Shown here: one piece after another, positions 7,970 to 16,554 of the stretch
How positions within the stretch are numbered: the stretch's first letter is position 1
How the letters are laid out: each line of letters begins with the position of its first letter
Notes under the pieces: model-generated
Seen by the model: only the letters and a program-made list of their open reading frames with translations
What the model was told of the DNA's origin: nothing
The model's database searches: none
NCBI RefSeq assembly: GCF_022808595.1
Contig: NZ_JAKUCN010000011.1
Span: 1 to 61,524 of the forward strand
Source of the DNA: Microvirga solisilvae
Lineage (GTDB): Bacteria > Pseudomonadota > Alphaproteobacteria > Rhizobiales > Beijerinckiaceae
DNA length: 61,524 bases
Direction of reading: 5' to 3'
Made by a program: the position numbers and the translations under genes

Positions 7970-9598
7970 ATGATCAGATATAATCCAGCTTTGCGTCTAT
8001 TCATTTTTGATGAGGACGAAACCGGTGACTTAAGAATGACTGCGTCATACGGAAATTCTGGCGCTATCGGCAATGCGTTTCATAACAATATCTACGGAAA
8101 CGATGATGACAACATCATCGATGGCGGCGGCGGCGGCGATTATCTTGCAGGCGGCGGCGGCAATGATACGTATCATGTCGATGATTACAGCGATGTCGTG
8201 GATGAATTCGAAGATCAGGGCTTCGACACGATTATATCGTCTATAGACATCAGCCGGCTCTGCTCCCATGTCGAGAAGCTCATCCTAACGAGGGGAGCCT
8301 CCAAAGGCGTTGGCAACAACCTAAACAACGAGATCATCGGCAATGCCAACATGGTCAATGTCCTGGATGGCCGTGAAGGCAACGACATCCTAACAGGCGG
8401 CGCCAAAGCAGATGAACTCATTGGCGGTCAAGGCAACGATTATCTCGACGGTCGAGGAGGAGCCGATAAGATGATCGGCGGCATCGGCGATGATACCTAT
8501 ATCATCCATGATGGCCATGAGATCATTCTGGAAGCCGCTGGTGAAGGCACAGACCAGGTCAATGCATCGGTCAGTCATACGCTCCAGAACAACTTTGAAT
8601 CTCTCCTGCTTCTTGGAGACGCGCATCTTTCGGGAACGGGCAACAACGCCGATAACCGCTTGACGGGAAATACCGGAAGGAATGTCCTGAGGGGTTACGA
8701 AGGCAACGATACGCTTAACGGCGGAGCAGACGCAGACCGCCTGGAAGGCGGATCAGGCAACGATACCTACTTTGTCGATAACAAGGACGACCGGGTCATC
8801 GAGAACTCGATCTCCAATGGCAACGACACAGTCTATGCCTCTGTCAGCTACACGCTGAGCGATTTCGTGGAAAATCTGTTCGCCAACGGCTCGGCTGCTA
8901 TCTGCCTTACCGGAAACAAGCTCGCCAATACGATCAGAGGCAATGATAAGGCGAATATCATCAACGGCGGCGCTGGCGCCGATAAGATGGCTGGAGGGGC
9001 TGGTAATGATACTTACTATGTCGACAACATCAGAGACGTGATCACCGATACGTCCGGCACCGATACGGTCATTGCGACCTCTCATTATACCCTGAGCAAC
9101 GGACTGGAGAATCTTACCGCAGCTTATAGCGCAACAAGCTTGAAGCTGACCGGCAACGCTTCTGACAATGCCATCAAAGGCAACACGAGCAAAGATACTC
9201 TCAAGGGTCTTGATGGCAATGACACCCTGAACGGCAGGCAGAACTCGGACATCTTGTATGGAGGCAAAGGCAAAGATACGTTCGTATTCGATACTCAACT
9301 CAGCTCGAGTAACGTAGATAAAATCTGCGATTTTTCATCCACTTACGACACGATCTACCTAGATAATGCGATCTTCAAGAAGCTCGGAGCGGGTTCTCTC
9401 ACAAACCCCACCAAGTTGAACAAGGCATTTTTCACTATTGGTAAAGAGGCCAAGGACAATAATCATCATATCATTTATGATAAAGACAAAGGCGCTCTTT
9501 ACTACGACCCTGATGGTTCAGGTCAGGGTAAAGCCCAGCTCTTTGCTCAGGTTAAAGCTGGTACGATAATCAAGCTCGACGATCTGATGATCATCTAA
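7970..9598 (+). CDS. RTX calcium-binding protein, type I secretion substrate (paralogue)
   Basis: A 542-residue secreted RTX protein without a signal peptide. About five RTX blocks recur at intervals of roughly 80-100 residues, each followed by a segment of the form DTYYVDN..D.V.E....GTDTV.ASVSYTLS..VENL. The alternation builds a calcium-bound beta-roll repeat rod. The C-terminus has the same export-type end as the previous gene (KAFFTIG, then YYDPDGSG, finishing DDLMII). No enzymatic domain is visible. The ribosome site AGAGGA is well placed. Codon use is AT-richer than in the flanking housekeeping genes, hinting at acquisition or weak selection. Confidence 0.85.
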   Translation: MIRYNPALRLFIFDEDETGDLRMTASYGNSGAIGNAFHNNIYGNDDDNIIDGGGGGDYLAGGGGNDTYHVDDYSDVVDEFEDQGFDTIISSIDISRLCSHVEKLILTRGASKGVGNNLNNEIIGNANMVNVLDGREGNDILTGGAKADELIGGQGNDYLDGRGGADKMIGGIGDDTYIIHDGHEIILEAAGEGTDQVNASVSHTLQNNFESLLLLGDAHLSGTGNNADNRLTGNTGRNVLRGYEGNDTLNGGADADRLEGGSGNDTYFVDNKDDRVIENSISNGNDTVYASVSYTLSDFVENLFANGSAAICLTGNKLANTIRGNDKANIINGGAGADKMAGGAGNDTYYVDNIRDVITDTSGTDTVIATSHYTLSNGLENLTAAYSATSLKLTGNASDNAIKGNTSKDTLKGLDGNDTLNGRQNSDILYGGKGKDTFVFDTQLSSSNVDKICDFSSTYDTIYLDNAIFKKLGAGSLTNPTKLNKAFFTIGKEAKDNNHHIIYDKDKGALYYDPDGSGQGKAQLFAQVKAGTIIKLDDLMII

Positions 9599-9616
9599 GC
9601 CACCTCTGATTACCTA

Positions 9617-9650
9617 TCATGGCCGGAGCTAATCCGGCCATGATGCTTTT
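9617..9650. terminator. Palindromic terminator, probably bidirectional
   Basis: The arms TCATGGCCGGA and TCCGGCCATGA enclose GCTAA and are followed by TGCTTTTAAA. The hairpin lies between convergent genes and touches the stop codon of the methyltransferase, so it can serve both. It resembles the hairpin at 7544. Confidence 0.7.
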
Positions 9651-10479
9651 AAACGGCCACCTGCGCCGATGAAAACCAGACAGTCTCATAGATGGCTATG
9701 GCACTTTCATCAGGAACTCGATCTTCCACGAGCCAGATCGAGCGCACGGAAGCCAGATCATCCTCGCTCGGCAGTTTCGCGATGGACAGATTTTCGGACG
9801 TGCCGCTGCATGAGATGAAGCCTACTGTCATGAGAGGGCTTGCACCAAATCCACCAGGCAGACGCTCGATAAGCATCGCTGGCCCCCACCCCTTATGCGG
9901 TTGCCATGGGAAGATCAGCCGTCCGCCGTTCTTGAGCGCCTTCAACCACTCGGCATCCGGGGCCAATACACCGGCATTCACGTAGATCACGTCTGCAGGC
10001 AACAACACTCTCCCGAAGGCCGAGCCTGCATGAAGAGCTACGTTGGAATAACTCCCCAGGTTTCGTGCGGCTGTTTCGGCTAGGTCTGTCTCGTATTCAT
10101 AAGCCTCCACTCGACCGCTCGGCTCAACGAGACGCGAGAGAATAGCGGTATAGTAGCCGGTGCCCGCCCCCACATGAACCACGGTCTCGCCAGGCTGCGG
10201 ACTCACGGCATCGAGCCACGCCGCATGAAGCGCAGGCTCGCCATTGTTGATGCCGCGCTCCCGATCAATGGCGACGAGAACATTGTCGTAGATAGCCGCA
10301 ACATCGCGCGTCGTGGTCGTTATGCCCGCGCTGATTGTCGTCCATGGCGGCGGCGGCAAAAAGTTCTCTCGGGGAACGGCGGCAAAAGCGTGCTCGATGC
10401 GCCTGTCACGAAGATCGGTCAGACGCGCAATTTGCTCTGCATAGTTGGAGCGGTATGTCTCAAGCGTATCGTTGGACAT
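9649..10479 (-). CDS. Protein-L-isoaspartate O-methyltransferase-like methyltransferase
   Basis: A 276-residue SAM-dependent methyltransferase resembling the PCMT family. The N-terminal RRIEHAFAAVPRENFLPPPPW corresponds to the PCMT opening segment (A...VPRE.F). Motif I, the SAM-binding loop, reads VVHVGAGTGYYTAILSRL at about residues 98-115, and an acidic EAYEYE follows at the ribose position. Classical PCMTs repair isoaspartyl residues. The C-terminal third here is divergent, so the substrate is uncertain. It ends at the bidirectional hairpin after the second RTX gene and lies downstream of the carboxylase gene with a 55-base gap. Confidence 0.75.
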   Translation of the reverse strand: MSNDTLETYRSNYAEQIARLTDLRDRRIEHAFAAVPRENFLPPPPWTTISAGITTTTRDVAAIYDNVLVAIDRERGINNGEPALHAAWLDAVSPQPGETVVHVGAGTGYYTAILSRLVEPSGRVEAYEYETDLAETAARNLGSYSNVALHAGSAFGRVLLPADVIYVNAGVLAPDAEWLKALKNGGRLIFPWQPHKGWGPAMLIERLPGGFGASPLMTVGFISCSGTSENLSIAKLPSEDDLASVRSIWLVEDRVPDESAIAIYETVWFSSAQVAV

Positions 10480-10534
10480 ACTTTGAAAGTCTCAGCGGCC
10501 TAGACCGGTTCCGCCTTCATCGCGAAACGCGTGC

Positions 10535-12142
10535 TTACATCCTGAACACGCCGAACTTCGTTTCAGGAATCGGCGCGTTCAGCGCTGCCGAAAAAGCCAA
10601 CGCCAGCACGCGCCGTGTTTCGGAAGGCAAGATGACCCCATCGTCCCACAGACGCGCTGTTGCGTGGTACGGGGAGCCCTCCTCCTCGTATTTGCTACGG
10701 ATCGGAGCCTTGAAAGCCTCCTCCTCTTCCGCGCTCCAGCTCTTGCCCTCGGCCTCGATGTTGTCGCGGCGCACGGTGGCGAGAACGCTCGCCGCCTGCT
10801 CGCCGCCCATCACCGAGATACGGGAATTCGGCCAAGTGAACAGGAAGCGCGGAGAATAGGCACGGCCGCACATGCCGTAGTTGCCGGCACCGAAGGAGCC
10901 ACCGACGAGAAGCGTAATCTTCGGAACCTGCGCGCAGGCGACAGCCGTCACGAGCTTCGCGCCGTCCTTCGCGATGCCGCCCGCCTCGTATTGGCTGCCC
11001 ACCATGAAGCCGGAGATGTTTTGCAGGAAGAGCAGCGGAATGCGACGCTGGCAGCACAGCTCGATGAAGTGGGCGCCTTTGAGAGCGCTCTCCGAGAACA
11101 GGATGCCGTTATTGGCGATGATGCCGACCGGCATGCCCCAGATCCGCGCGAAACCCGTCACCAGCGTCGTACCGTACAGCCGCTTGAACTCGTCGAACTC
11201 GGAACCGTCGACGAGACGCGCAATGACTTCGCGGATGTCGTACTGCTTCTTGAGATCGGTCGGCACGATCCCGTCGAGATCGTCGATGGAATATTTCGGC
11301 TCCACCGGCTCGGCGAGATCGATGTCGATCTTCTTGCGCGTATTCAGGGTGCCGACAATGCGGCGCACGATCGCCAGCGCATGTACATCGTCGGTGGCGT
11401 AGTGATCCGCCACGCCCGATTGACGGGCATGCACGTCGGCGCCGCCGAGATCTTCCGCCGATACCACCTCACCCGTCGCTGCCTTCACGAGCGGAGGACC
11501 ACCGAGGAAGATCGTGCCCTGACGGCGCACGATGATGGTCTCGTCCGACATGGCGGGCACATAGGCACCGCCCGCCGTGCACGAGCCCATGACGCAGGCG
11601 ATCTGCGGAATGCCCATCGATGAGAGCGTCGCCTGGTTGTAGAAGATGCGGCCGAAATGCTCGCGGTCGGGGAACACATCCGTCTGGTGCGGAAGGTTCG
11701 CGCCGCCGGAATCGACGAGGTAGATGCAGGGCAGACGGTTCTCGCGCGCGATTTCCTGCGCACGCAGATGCTTCTTCACCGTCATCGGATAATAGGTGCC
11801 GCCTTTGATCGTCGAGTCGTTGCAGACGATCATGACCTCGCGGCCTTCGACGCGCCCGATACCGGTGATGATGCCGGCGCCGTGGATCGCGTCTTCATAC
11901 ATGCCATAGGCAGCAAGAGAACCAAGCTCCAGGAAAGGAGCGCCCGGATCGAGCAGGCGCATCACGCGCTCGCGGGGCAGGAGCTTGCCGCGCGCCAGAT
12001 GCCGCTCGCGCGCTTTCGCGGGGCCGCCCTCGGCGGCAGCCTGCCTCTTGGCCTGGAGATCGCGGGCAAGATCCGCCCAGGCTGCGCGGTTCGCCCGCGC
12101 ATTATCAGATGACAGGTCGGCAGAAGTGGCAATGACGGGCAC
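10535..12142 (-). CDS. mccB: Methylcrotonyl-CoA carboxylase carboxyltransferase (beta) subunit
   Basis: A 535-residue acyl-CoA carboxyltransferase. It transfers the carboxyl group from biotin to 3-methylcrotonyl-CoA in leucine catabolism. Both crotonase-like halves are present. Family-specific strings include [68 protein letters not shown] and, in the second half, [16 protein letters not shown]. These favour MccB over PccB, which is encoded separately at 30.8 kb. The biotin-carrying MccA is not in the window. Isovaleryl-CoA dehydrogenase, the previous step of the pathway, lies about 7 kb away on the other strand. Confidence 0.93.
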   Translation of the reverse strand: MPVIATSADLSSDNARANRAAWADLARDLQAKRQAAAEGGPAKARERHLARGKLLPRERVMRLLDPGAPFLELGSLAAYGMYEDAIHGAGIITGIGRVEGREVMIVCNDSTIKGGTYYPMTVKKHLRAQEIARENRLPCIYLVDSGGANLPHQTDVFPDREHFGRIFYNQATLSSMGIPQIACVMGSCTAGGAYVPAMSDETIIVRRQGTIFLGGPPLVKAATGEVVSAEDLGGADVHARQSGVADHYATDDVHALAIVRRIVGTLNTRKKIDIDLAEPVEPKYSIDDLDGIVPTDLKKQYDIREVIARLVDGSEFDEFKRLYGTTLVTGFARIWGMPVGIIANNGILFSESALKGAHFIELCCQRRIPLLFLQNISGFMVGSQYEAGGIAKDGAKLVTAVACAQVPKITLLVGGSFGAGNYGMCGRAYSPRFLFTWPNSRISVMGGEQAASVLATVRRDNIEAEGKSWSAEEEEAFKAPIRSKYEEEGSPYHATARLWDDGVILPSETRRVLALAFSAALNAPIPETKFGVFRM

Positions 12143-12247
12143 GGCGTTAGGCTCCCTGATTTTGTTAGCTCCTCACGGTCGAACCGGGGGCTCTCCGTCA
12201 GTAGCTGGGACCAGGGAGCCCGGCAACTCCGCCATCAGGCTAAGCGA

Positions 12248-12574
12248 TCAGCCTTTCGTCCGAATGACGGTCTCAGTCTCGACGACACCGGGGCCGCAGC
12301 GATAGGCGATGCCGCGAACGAGAGACCAGTCGTGAGCAGTCTGTTGCAGATAAAGATGCGTGCCGCCCAGGGCCACCACGGCCTCTTTCATGCTGTCCGT
12401 CGCGGAGCCGAAGCCCGGAGTGGTCGAAATGACGGGGCTTACCTCTCCCAGATTCTGGCAAACGCGCACGTCAGCCGGCGAATCAACGATATGGATCAGA
12501 TCCTCGGGGTCGGGACGGTAGCCACAGGCCGAAACGCTTACGAGAAGGAGAGAGGCAAGAAGAATTCGTTGCAT
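12248..12574 (-). CDS. Small lipoprotein with RcsF/DUF4156-like features
   Basis: A 108-residue lipoprotein: MQRILLASLLLVSVSAC is a signal II peptide with lipidation at Cys17. The mature part (VRVCQNLGEVSPVI, MKEAVVALGGTHLYL, IAYRCG) resembles the RcsF/DUF4156 pattern of two cysteines flanking a helix with a conserved LGEV. The resemblance is by eye and the function is unknown. The frame stays open further upstream, but the signal sequence fixes the start. It sits between lipB and mccB on the same strand, with gaps of about 100 bases on either side. Confidence 0.7.
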   Translation of the reverse strand: MQRILLASLLLVSVSACGYRPDPEDLIHIVDSPADVRVCQNLGEVSPVISTTPGFGSATDSMKEAVVALGGTHLYLQQTAHDWSLVRGIAYRCGPGVVETETVIRTKG

Positions 12575-12668
12575 GAAATGTCCGCCAGAAGTCGCCGTTT
12601 GCTCTAGCTTAGAGCACGAAGCGCCTCGGAGGAGAAGCCTGACCATGGCAGGTGTGAAAAACTGTCCC

Positions 12669-13400
12669 TCAGTTGCCGGGAAGCAACGGCGCCTCGACCC
12701 GCTCGGTCGGGCCGAAAATCTCCTCGAAAGCCTTACGCATAACGGCATCGACCTCTGGCATGGTCACGGGGATGCCGAGATCCACGAGGCTGGTGACCCC
12801 ATGCTGAGTGACGCCGCAGGGAACGATCCCTGAAAAGTGGGAGAGATCCGGCTCCACGTTCAGGCTGATTCCGTGATAGGTCGCCCAGCGCCGCACGCGG
12901 ATGCCGATGGCGGCGATCTTGTCCTCGGCTGTCTCGCCCTTGTCCGGCCGGCGCACCCACACGCCCACCCGATCTTCCCGTCGCTCACCCCGAATGTTGA
13001 AGGCGTCGAGGGTCCGGATCAGCCAAGCCTCGAGAGCCGCCACGTAGCGACGCAGATCAGGATCGCGTCGTTTCAGGTCGAGCATCACATAGGCCACCCG
13101 CTGCCCGGGGCCATGATAGGTGTATTGTCCGCCCCTGCCCGTCTGGTGCACCGGAAATCGCTCTGGGTCCACGAGGTCGGAGGCCTGGGCCGAGGTGCCG
13201 GCTGTGTAGAGCGGCGGGTGCTCCACGAGCCAGACGAGCTCCCTCGCCTCCCCGTCGGCGACAGCCTGAACTCTCGCCTCCATGAAGGCGACCGCCGTCT
13301 CATAGGGCGTCAGCCCCTCGGCAATCGCCCACTCGACGGAATCGGAGGGGCTCCCGCTCAGGAACCGATCGGCCAAGCTGTCCCGCAGGTTCGACACCAT
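12669..13400 (-). CDS. lipB: Octanoyl-[acyl-carrier-protein]:protein N-octanoyltransferase
   Basis: Catalyses transfer of octanoyl groups from ACP to lipoyl domains of 2-oxoacid dehydrogenases and the glycine cleavage H protein, the first step of lipoate assembly. The 243 residues contain the family signatures [28 protein letters not shown], the catalytic Lys161 in [12 protein letters not shown] and the acyl-accepting Cys195 in GIVPCGV. A good ribosome site (AAGGTGA) lies before the ATG. It is a single gene facing away from tRNA-Leu. Confidence 0.95.
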   Translation of the reverse strand: MVSNLRDSLADRFLSGSPSDSVEWAIAEGLTPYETAVAFMEARVQAVADGEARELVWLVEHPPLYTAGTSAQASDLVDPERFPVHQTGRGGQYTYHGPGQRVAYVMLDLKRRDPDLRRYVAALEAWLIRTLDAFNIRGERREDRVGVWVRRPDKGETAEDKIAAIGIRVRRWATYHGISLNVEPDLSHFSGIVPCGVTQHGVTSLVDLGIPVTMPEVDAVMRKAFEEIFGPTERVEAPLLPGN

Positions 13401-13562
13401 GTCACCTTCTGCCTTGATGAAGGAGGCTCTTGTGATCCCGAAGACTACTGAGGGTCAACTCATGCTTCTGCGGATCTGCCCTTCATATAGGGATGGCATG
13501 GCCCTTCATGCACAGGTCCAGGGCGAAATGCCGAGTTTCGTGACAGACTGGAAAAGATGGGC

Positions 13563-13590
13563 TTGCAGTGCCCGAATTCATCTGTTAGAT
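13563..13590 (+). promoter_or_regulatory. Possible sigma-70-type promoter for tRNA-Leu
   Basis: TTGCAG and TTAGAT are separated by 16 bases, and the second box ends 40 bases before the mature tRNA. The match is partial and purely by inspection. Confidence 0.3.
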
Positions 13591-13630
13591 CGACCGCCTC
13601 TTCAGGAGAAACCCTCCTGAAACCGAGTTC

Positions 13631-13715
13631 GCGGTCATGGCGGAATTGGTAGACGCACTACCTTGAGGTGGTAGCGGGGAGACCCGTGGAGGTTCGAGTC
13701 CTCTTGACCGCACCA
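13631..13715 (+). tRNA. tRNA-Leu (anticodon GAG)
   Basis: An 85-base class II tRNA. The 7-bp acceptor stem GCGGTCA/TGACCGC is perfect, and the CCA end is encoded after discriminator A. The anticodon arm is CTACC-TTGAGGT-GGTAG with anticodon GAG, reading CUC/CUU. A long variable arm follows (GCGGGGAGACCCGT), then the T arm with GGTTCGAGTCC. All features fit leucine. Confidence 0.95.
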
Positions 13716-13743
13716 ATTTCTCGACACTCGATGTGTTGATGAC

Positions 13744-13772
13744 AAAAAGGCCCCTTTCACGGGGCCTTTTTT
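13744..13772 (+). terminator. Rho-independent terminator after tRNA-Leu
   Basis: The stem AAAAGGCCCC / GGGGCCTTTT with loop TTTCAC is followed by a T run, 28 bases after the tRNA end. Confidence 0.85.
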
Positions 13773-13939
13773 GTTGCTCATATTGAGTGACGCTCCAGGT
13801 TCTAGAGCTGTGCTTCACGAACCTGAATCAATCTTACAGCAACGGTAGCTAAACGATTCCCTGAACGAGGCTTTTCAGGCGCATTGCATCGGCATGCACA
13901 CGCACCTAAAAGGCCACCGCAATCTTCTGAGGAAGGCTC

Positions 13940-15364
13940 ATGATGGAAGTCGAAAACGACAAGACACTTCCACCGCCCGATGGGCCGGCTCCTCAGCCGC
14001 TCGCCTTCCGTGATGAGGAAGGCGAACTCAATCCGGAATTCCTCGCCGCCGCCGCCGATGCGATCGAAGCATCCGACACCGAACGCCTGCAGGAGCTGGT
14101 GGAGGATTTCCACGAATCCGAACTCGGCGACCTGCTTGAGGCCCTGGCACCGGAGCATCGCCCTCGCCTCATCGAGCTGATGGGCTCGTCCTTCGATTTC
14201 ACCGCGCTCACCGAAGTGGACGAAGCCGTCCGCGAGGAGATTCTCGAAGAGCTCGAAACCTCGACCGTCGCCGAGGGCGTGCGCGATCTCGATTCCGACG
14301 ACGCCGTCACCATTCTCGAAAGCCTTCCCGAAGAGGAGAAGGCCGAGGTTCTCGAACAGCTCCCGGCCATGGAGCGCGTCGCGCTCCAGCGCTCCCTCGA
14401 CTACCCGGAAGACAGCGCCGGCCGGCGCATGCAGACCGAGTTCATCGCCGTGCCGCCGTTCTGGACGGTGGGGCAGACCATCGACTTCATGCGTGAGACG
14501 CCGGATCTGCCGGAAACATTCTACGAGATCTTCGTGATTGATCCGGCGGGTCACCTCCTGGGCGCGGCTGCCCTTGATCGGCTGCTGCGCTCCAAGCGCC
14601 CCGTCACGATCCAGGAGATCATGGACGACGAACCGGACCGCGTGGAAGCCACCGACCACCAGGAAGACGTCGCCCGCCTCTTCGAGCGCTTCAACCTCGT
14701 CTCTGCCGCCGTGGTGGACGAGGAGAACCGCCTCGTGGGCGCGATCCTGGTCGACGACATCGTCGACGTGCTCGAGGAAGAAGCCGATGCCGACATCAAG
14801 CAACTCGGTGGCGTGAAGCCGGACGAAGAGCTGTCGGACACGGTCCTCTACACCCAGCGCAGCCGCTTCCCCTGGCTCTTCGCCAACATGTGCACGGCCT
14901 TCCTGTCGGCAGGCGTCATCCGTTTCTTCGAGGCCTCGCTTCAGGAGATGGTGGCTCTCGCCATCCTCATGCCCATCGTCGCCTCCATGGGTGGCAATGC
15001 AGGCACGCAGACCATGACGGTGGCCGTACGCGCGCTCGCCACTCGCGATCTCGGCCGTTCCAATGCCTGGCGCATCGTCACCCGCGAAGCGGCGGTCGGC
15101 CTGCTCAACGGCATCGTCTTCGCCTGCATCATGGGCAGCTTGGCGGCCTTATGGTTTCAGACGCCTCAGATCGGCCTGGTCATCGGCCTCGCCCTCATCA
15201 CGGTGCTGATCTTCGCGGCTCTCGGCGGCATCCTCGTACCTCTCGGCCTCAACCGCCTGGGGGTGGACCCTGCCGTTTCCTCAGGACCTTTCGTGACCAC
15301 GATCACCGATATCGTCGGCTTCTTCTCCTTCTTGGGCATCGCTACGCTCTGGTTTAAACTGTAA
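13940..15364 (+). CDS. mgtE: Magnesium transporter MgtE
   Basis: A Mg2+ channel/transporter of 474 residues. Order of parts: acidic N-terminal MgtE superhelical domain (about 30-140, with LGDLLEALAPEHRPRLIELM and VTILESLPEEEKAEVLEQLP), two CBS domains (about 150-270), a connecting helix, and five membrane segments (about 300-474). The pore signature MPIVASMGGNAGTQTMTVAVRALA is complete. In characterised MgtE the cytosolic domains bind Mg2+ and close the pore. GAGGAAGG precedes the ATG. The preceding hairpin ends the tRNA transcript, so mgtE has its own promoter. Confidence 0.95.
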   Translation: MMEVENDKTLPPPDGPAPQPLAFRDEEGELNPEFLAAAADAIEASDTERLQELVEDFHESELGDLLEALAPEHRPRLIELMGSSFDFTALTEVDEAVREEILEELETSTVAEGVRDLDSDDAVTILESLPEEEKAEVLEQLPAMERVALQRSLDYPEDSAGRRMQTEFIAVPPFWTVGQTIDFMRETPDLPETFYEIFVIDPAGHLLGAAALDRLLRSKRPVTIQEIMDDEPDRVEATDHQEDVARLFERFNLVSAAVVDEENRLVGAILVDDIVDVLEEEADADIKQLGGVKPDEELSDTVLYTQRSRFPWLFANMCTAFLSAGVIRFFEASLQEMVALAILMPIVASMGGNAGTQTMTVAVRALATRDLGRSNAWRIVTREAAVGLLNGIVFACIMGSLAALWFQTPQIGLVIGLALITVLIFAALGGILVPLGLNRLGVDPAVSSGPFVTTITDIVGFFSFLGIATLWFKL

Positions 15365-15457
15365 TTTCATTGCATCATGGACGTTCGTAAGGGGGTGTTA
15401 ACCGGTTTCGGGCATCCCTGATGCGATCCAGTCCTGCGTTCATTACAGTTAAGCCCG

Positions 15458-16363
15458 ATGAAGACACGCCGCCGTTCCCCCCGCCGCTCCAAAAGCTCCG
15501 GCCTGACGACGTTCCTTCGGGCAGCGCGTTTTGGCGCCGTTACCGCCATGGCCCTGGGCCTTGCTTCCTGCGCCGTCGCGCCGAGCATGTCCTCCAGCCG
15601 CTATCCCGCCAAGAGTGACGCCCGCCCGCATCATGGCGTCGCCAGGGCTCACCGCCTGCCGATCCACGGCGTGGATATTTCCAAATGGCAGGGCCCGGTG
15701 GATTGGGCCTCCCTGCGCAAGGCCGGCACGCAATTCGCCTTCATCAAGGCCACCGAAGGCGGCGACCATATCGACAGCAAATTCCAGGAAAACTGGTACG
15801 GCGCCAAGCGCGCCGGCGTTCCGCGGGGCGCCTACCATTTCGTGTACTGGTGCCGCCCGGCCCATGAGCAGGCCGCTTGGTTCAAGCGGAACGTGCCCGC
15901 CGACCCGGAGGCCCTGCCCCCGGTTCTCGACGTGGAATGGAACGGCCAGTCCGTGAACTGCCCCAAGAAGGTTCCGCGCGAGCAGGCGCTCGCCATGATC
16001 GACACGATGCTGCGCGAGATGGAAGCCCATACGGGCAAGCGCCCGATCATCTACACCGACATCACCTTCCATAAGGAAATCCTGGAAGGCGAGTTCAACG
16101 ACTATCCCTATTGGATCCGCAGCACGGCTGCAGAGCCCCACGAGCGCTACAACAACCGCCGCTGGACCTTCTGGCAGTTCACCACCACCGGCCGAGTGCC
16201 CGGTATCGACGGCGACGTGGACCGCAACACCTTCTACGGTACGGAAAACCAGTGGCGCATGTTCGTCCAGAGCGCCTGCGATCCCCGCGACTACCGCAGG
16301 CTCGCCCCCGCTGGGCGATGCCAGCCCCTGGACTCGGTCCAGACGGCCAGCATCGACGAGTAG
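15458..16363 (+). CDS. Glycoside hydrolase family 25 lysozyme-like lipoprotein
   Basis: A predicted muramidase that cleaves the N-acetylmuramic acid-GlcNAc bond of peptidoglycan. It has 301 residues. A long Arg-rich N-region and a hydrophobic stretch end in a lipobox (LASC, Cys38), so it is probably anchored in the periplasm. The GH25 barrel follows: GVDISKWQG with Asp73, FAFIKATEGGDHID, GAYHFVYW, and the catalytic pair in LDVEWNG (Asp158, Glu160). The C-terminal strand contains WTFWQFTTTGRVPGIDGDVDRN, as in the family. Physiological roles could be wall remodelling or defence. A strong terminator follows at 16393. Confidence 0.9.
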   Translation: MKTRRRSPRRSKSSGLTTFLRAARFGAVTAMALGLASCAVAPSMSSSRYPAKSDARPHHGVARAHRLPIHGVDISKWQGPVDWASLRKAGTQFAFIKATEGGDHIDSKFQENWYGAKRAGVPRGAYHFVYWCRPAHEQAAWFKRNVPADPEALPPVLDVEWNGQSVNCPKKVPREQALAMIDTMLREMEAHTGKRPIIYTDITFHKEILEGEFNDYPYWIRSTAAEPHERYNNRRWTFWQFTTTGRVPGIDGDVDRNTFYGTENQWRMFVQSACDPRDYRRLAPAGRCQPLDSVQTASIDE

Positions 16364-16392
16364 CTCCAGGGCAACCTTTCACTGAGCCTTAC

Positions 16393-16421
16393 AAGGCGCC
16401 CTCAGGGCGCCTTTTTTCTTT
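16393..16421 (+). terminator. Rho-independent terminator after the GH25 gene
   Basis: AAGGCGCCCT-CA-GGGCGCCTT followed by TTTTCTTTT. It separates the lysozyme-like gene from the next RTX gene. Confidence 0.85.
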
Positions 16422-16554
16422 TGGAACGGCGCAAAGCCTTCGGGAATATAGTCTTGCCGTTGAGCAAGTGTCATTATATAACATGACAAGGTTACGCTTA
16501 GGGATGTGCCCATACTTCCCGGCAGAGCCGCAATGCAAGTTATCAGGCACACCC

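Noticed and set aside
8100..9250. Regularly repeated short DNA motifs that could suggest a CRISPR array
   Set aside because: The repeats follow the coding frame of RTX nonapeptides and vary at the codon level; there are no constant repeats with unique spacers.
13585..13818. Minus-strand frame of 77 codons across tRNA-Leu
   Set aside because: It is the antisense of the tRNA and terminator. Such frames give spurious proteins in many genomes.
16111..16554. N-terminal extension of the modular RTX gene over the GH25 gene
   Set aside because: It passes through the GH25 coding region and its terminator; homology starts only at 16555.
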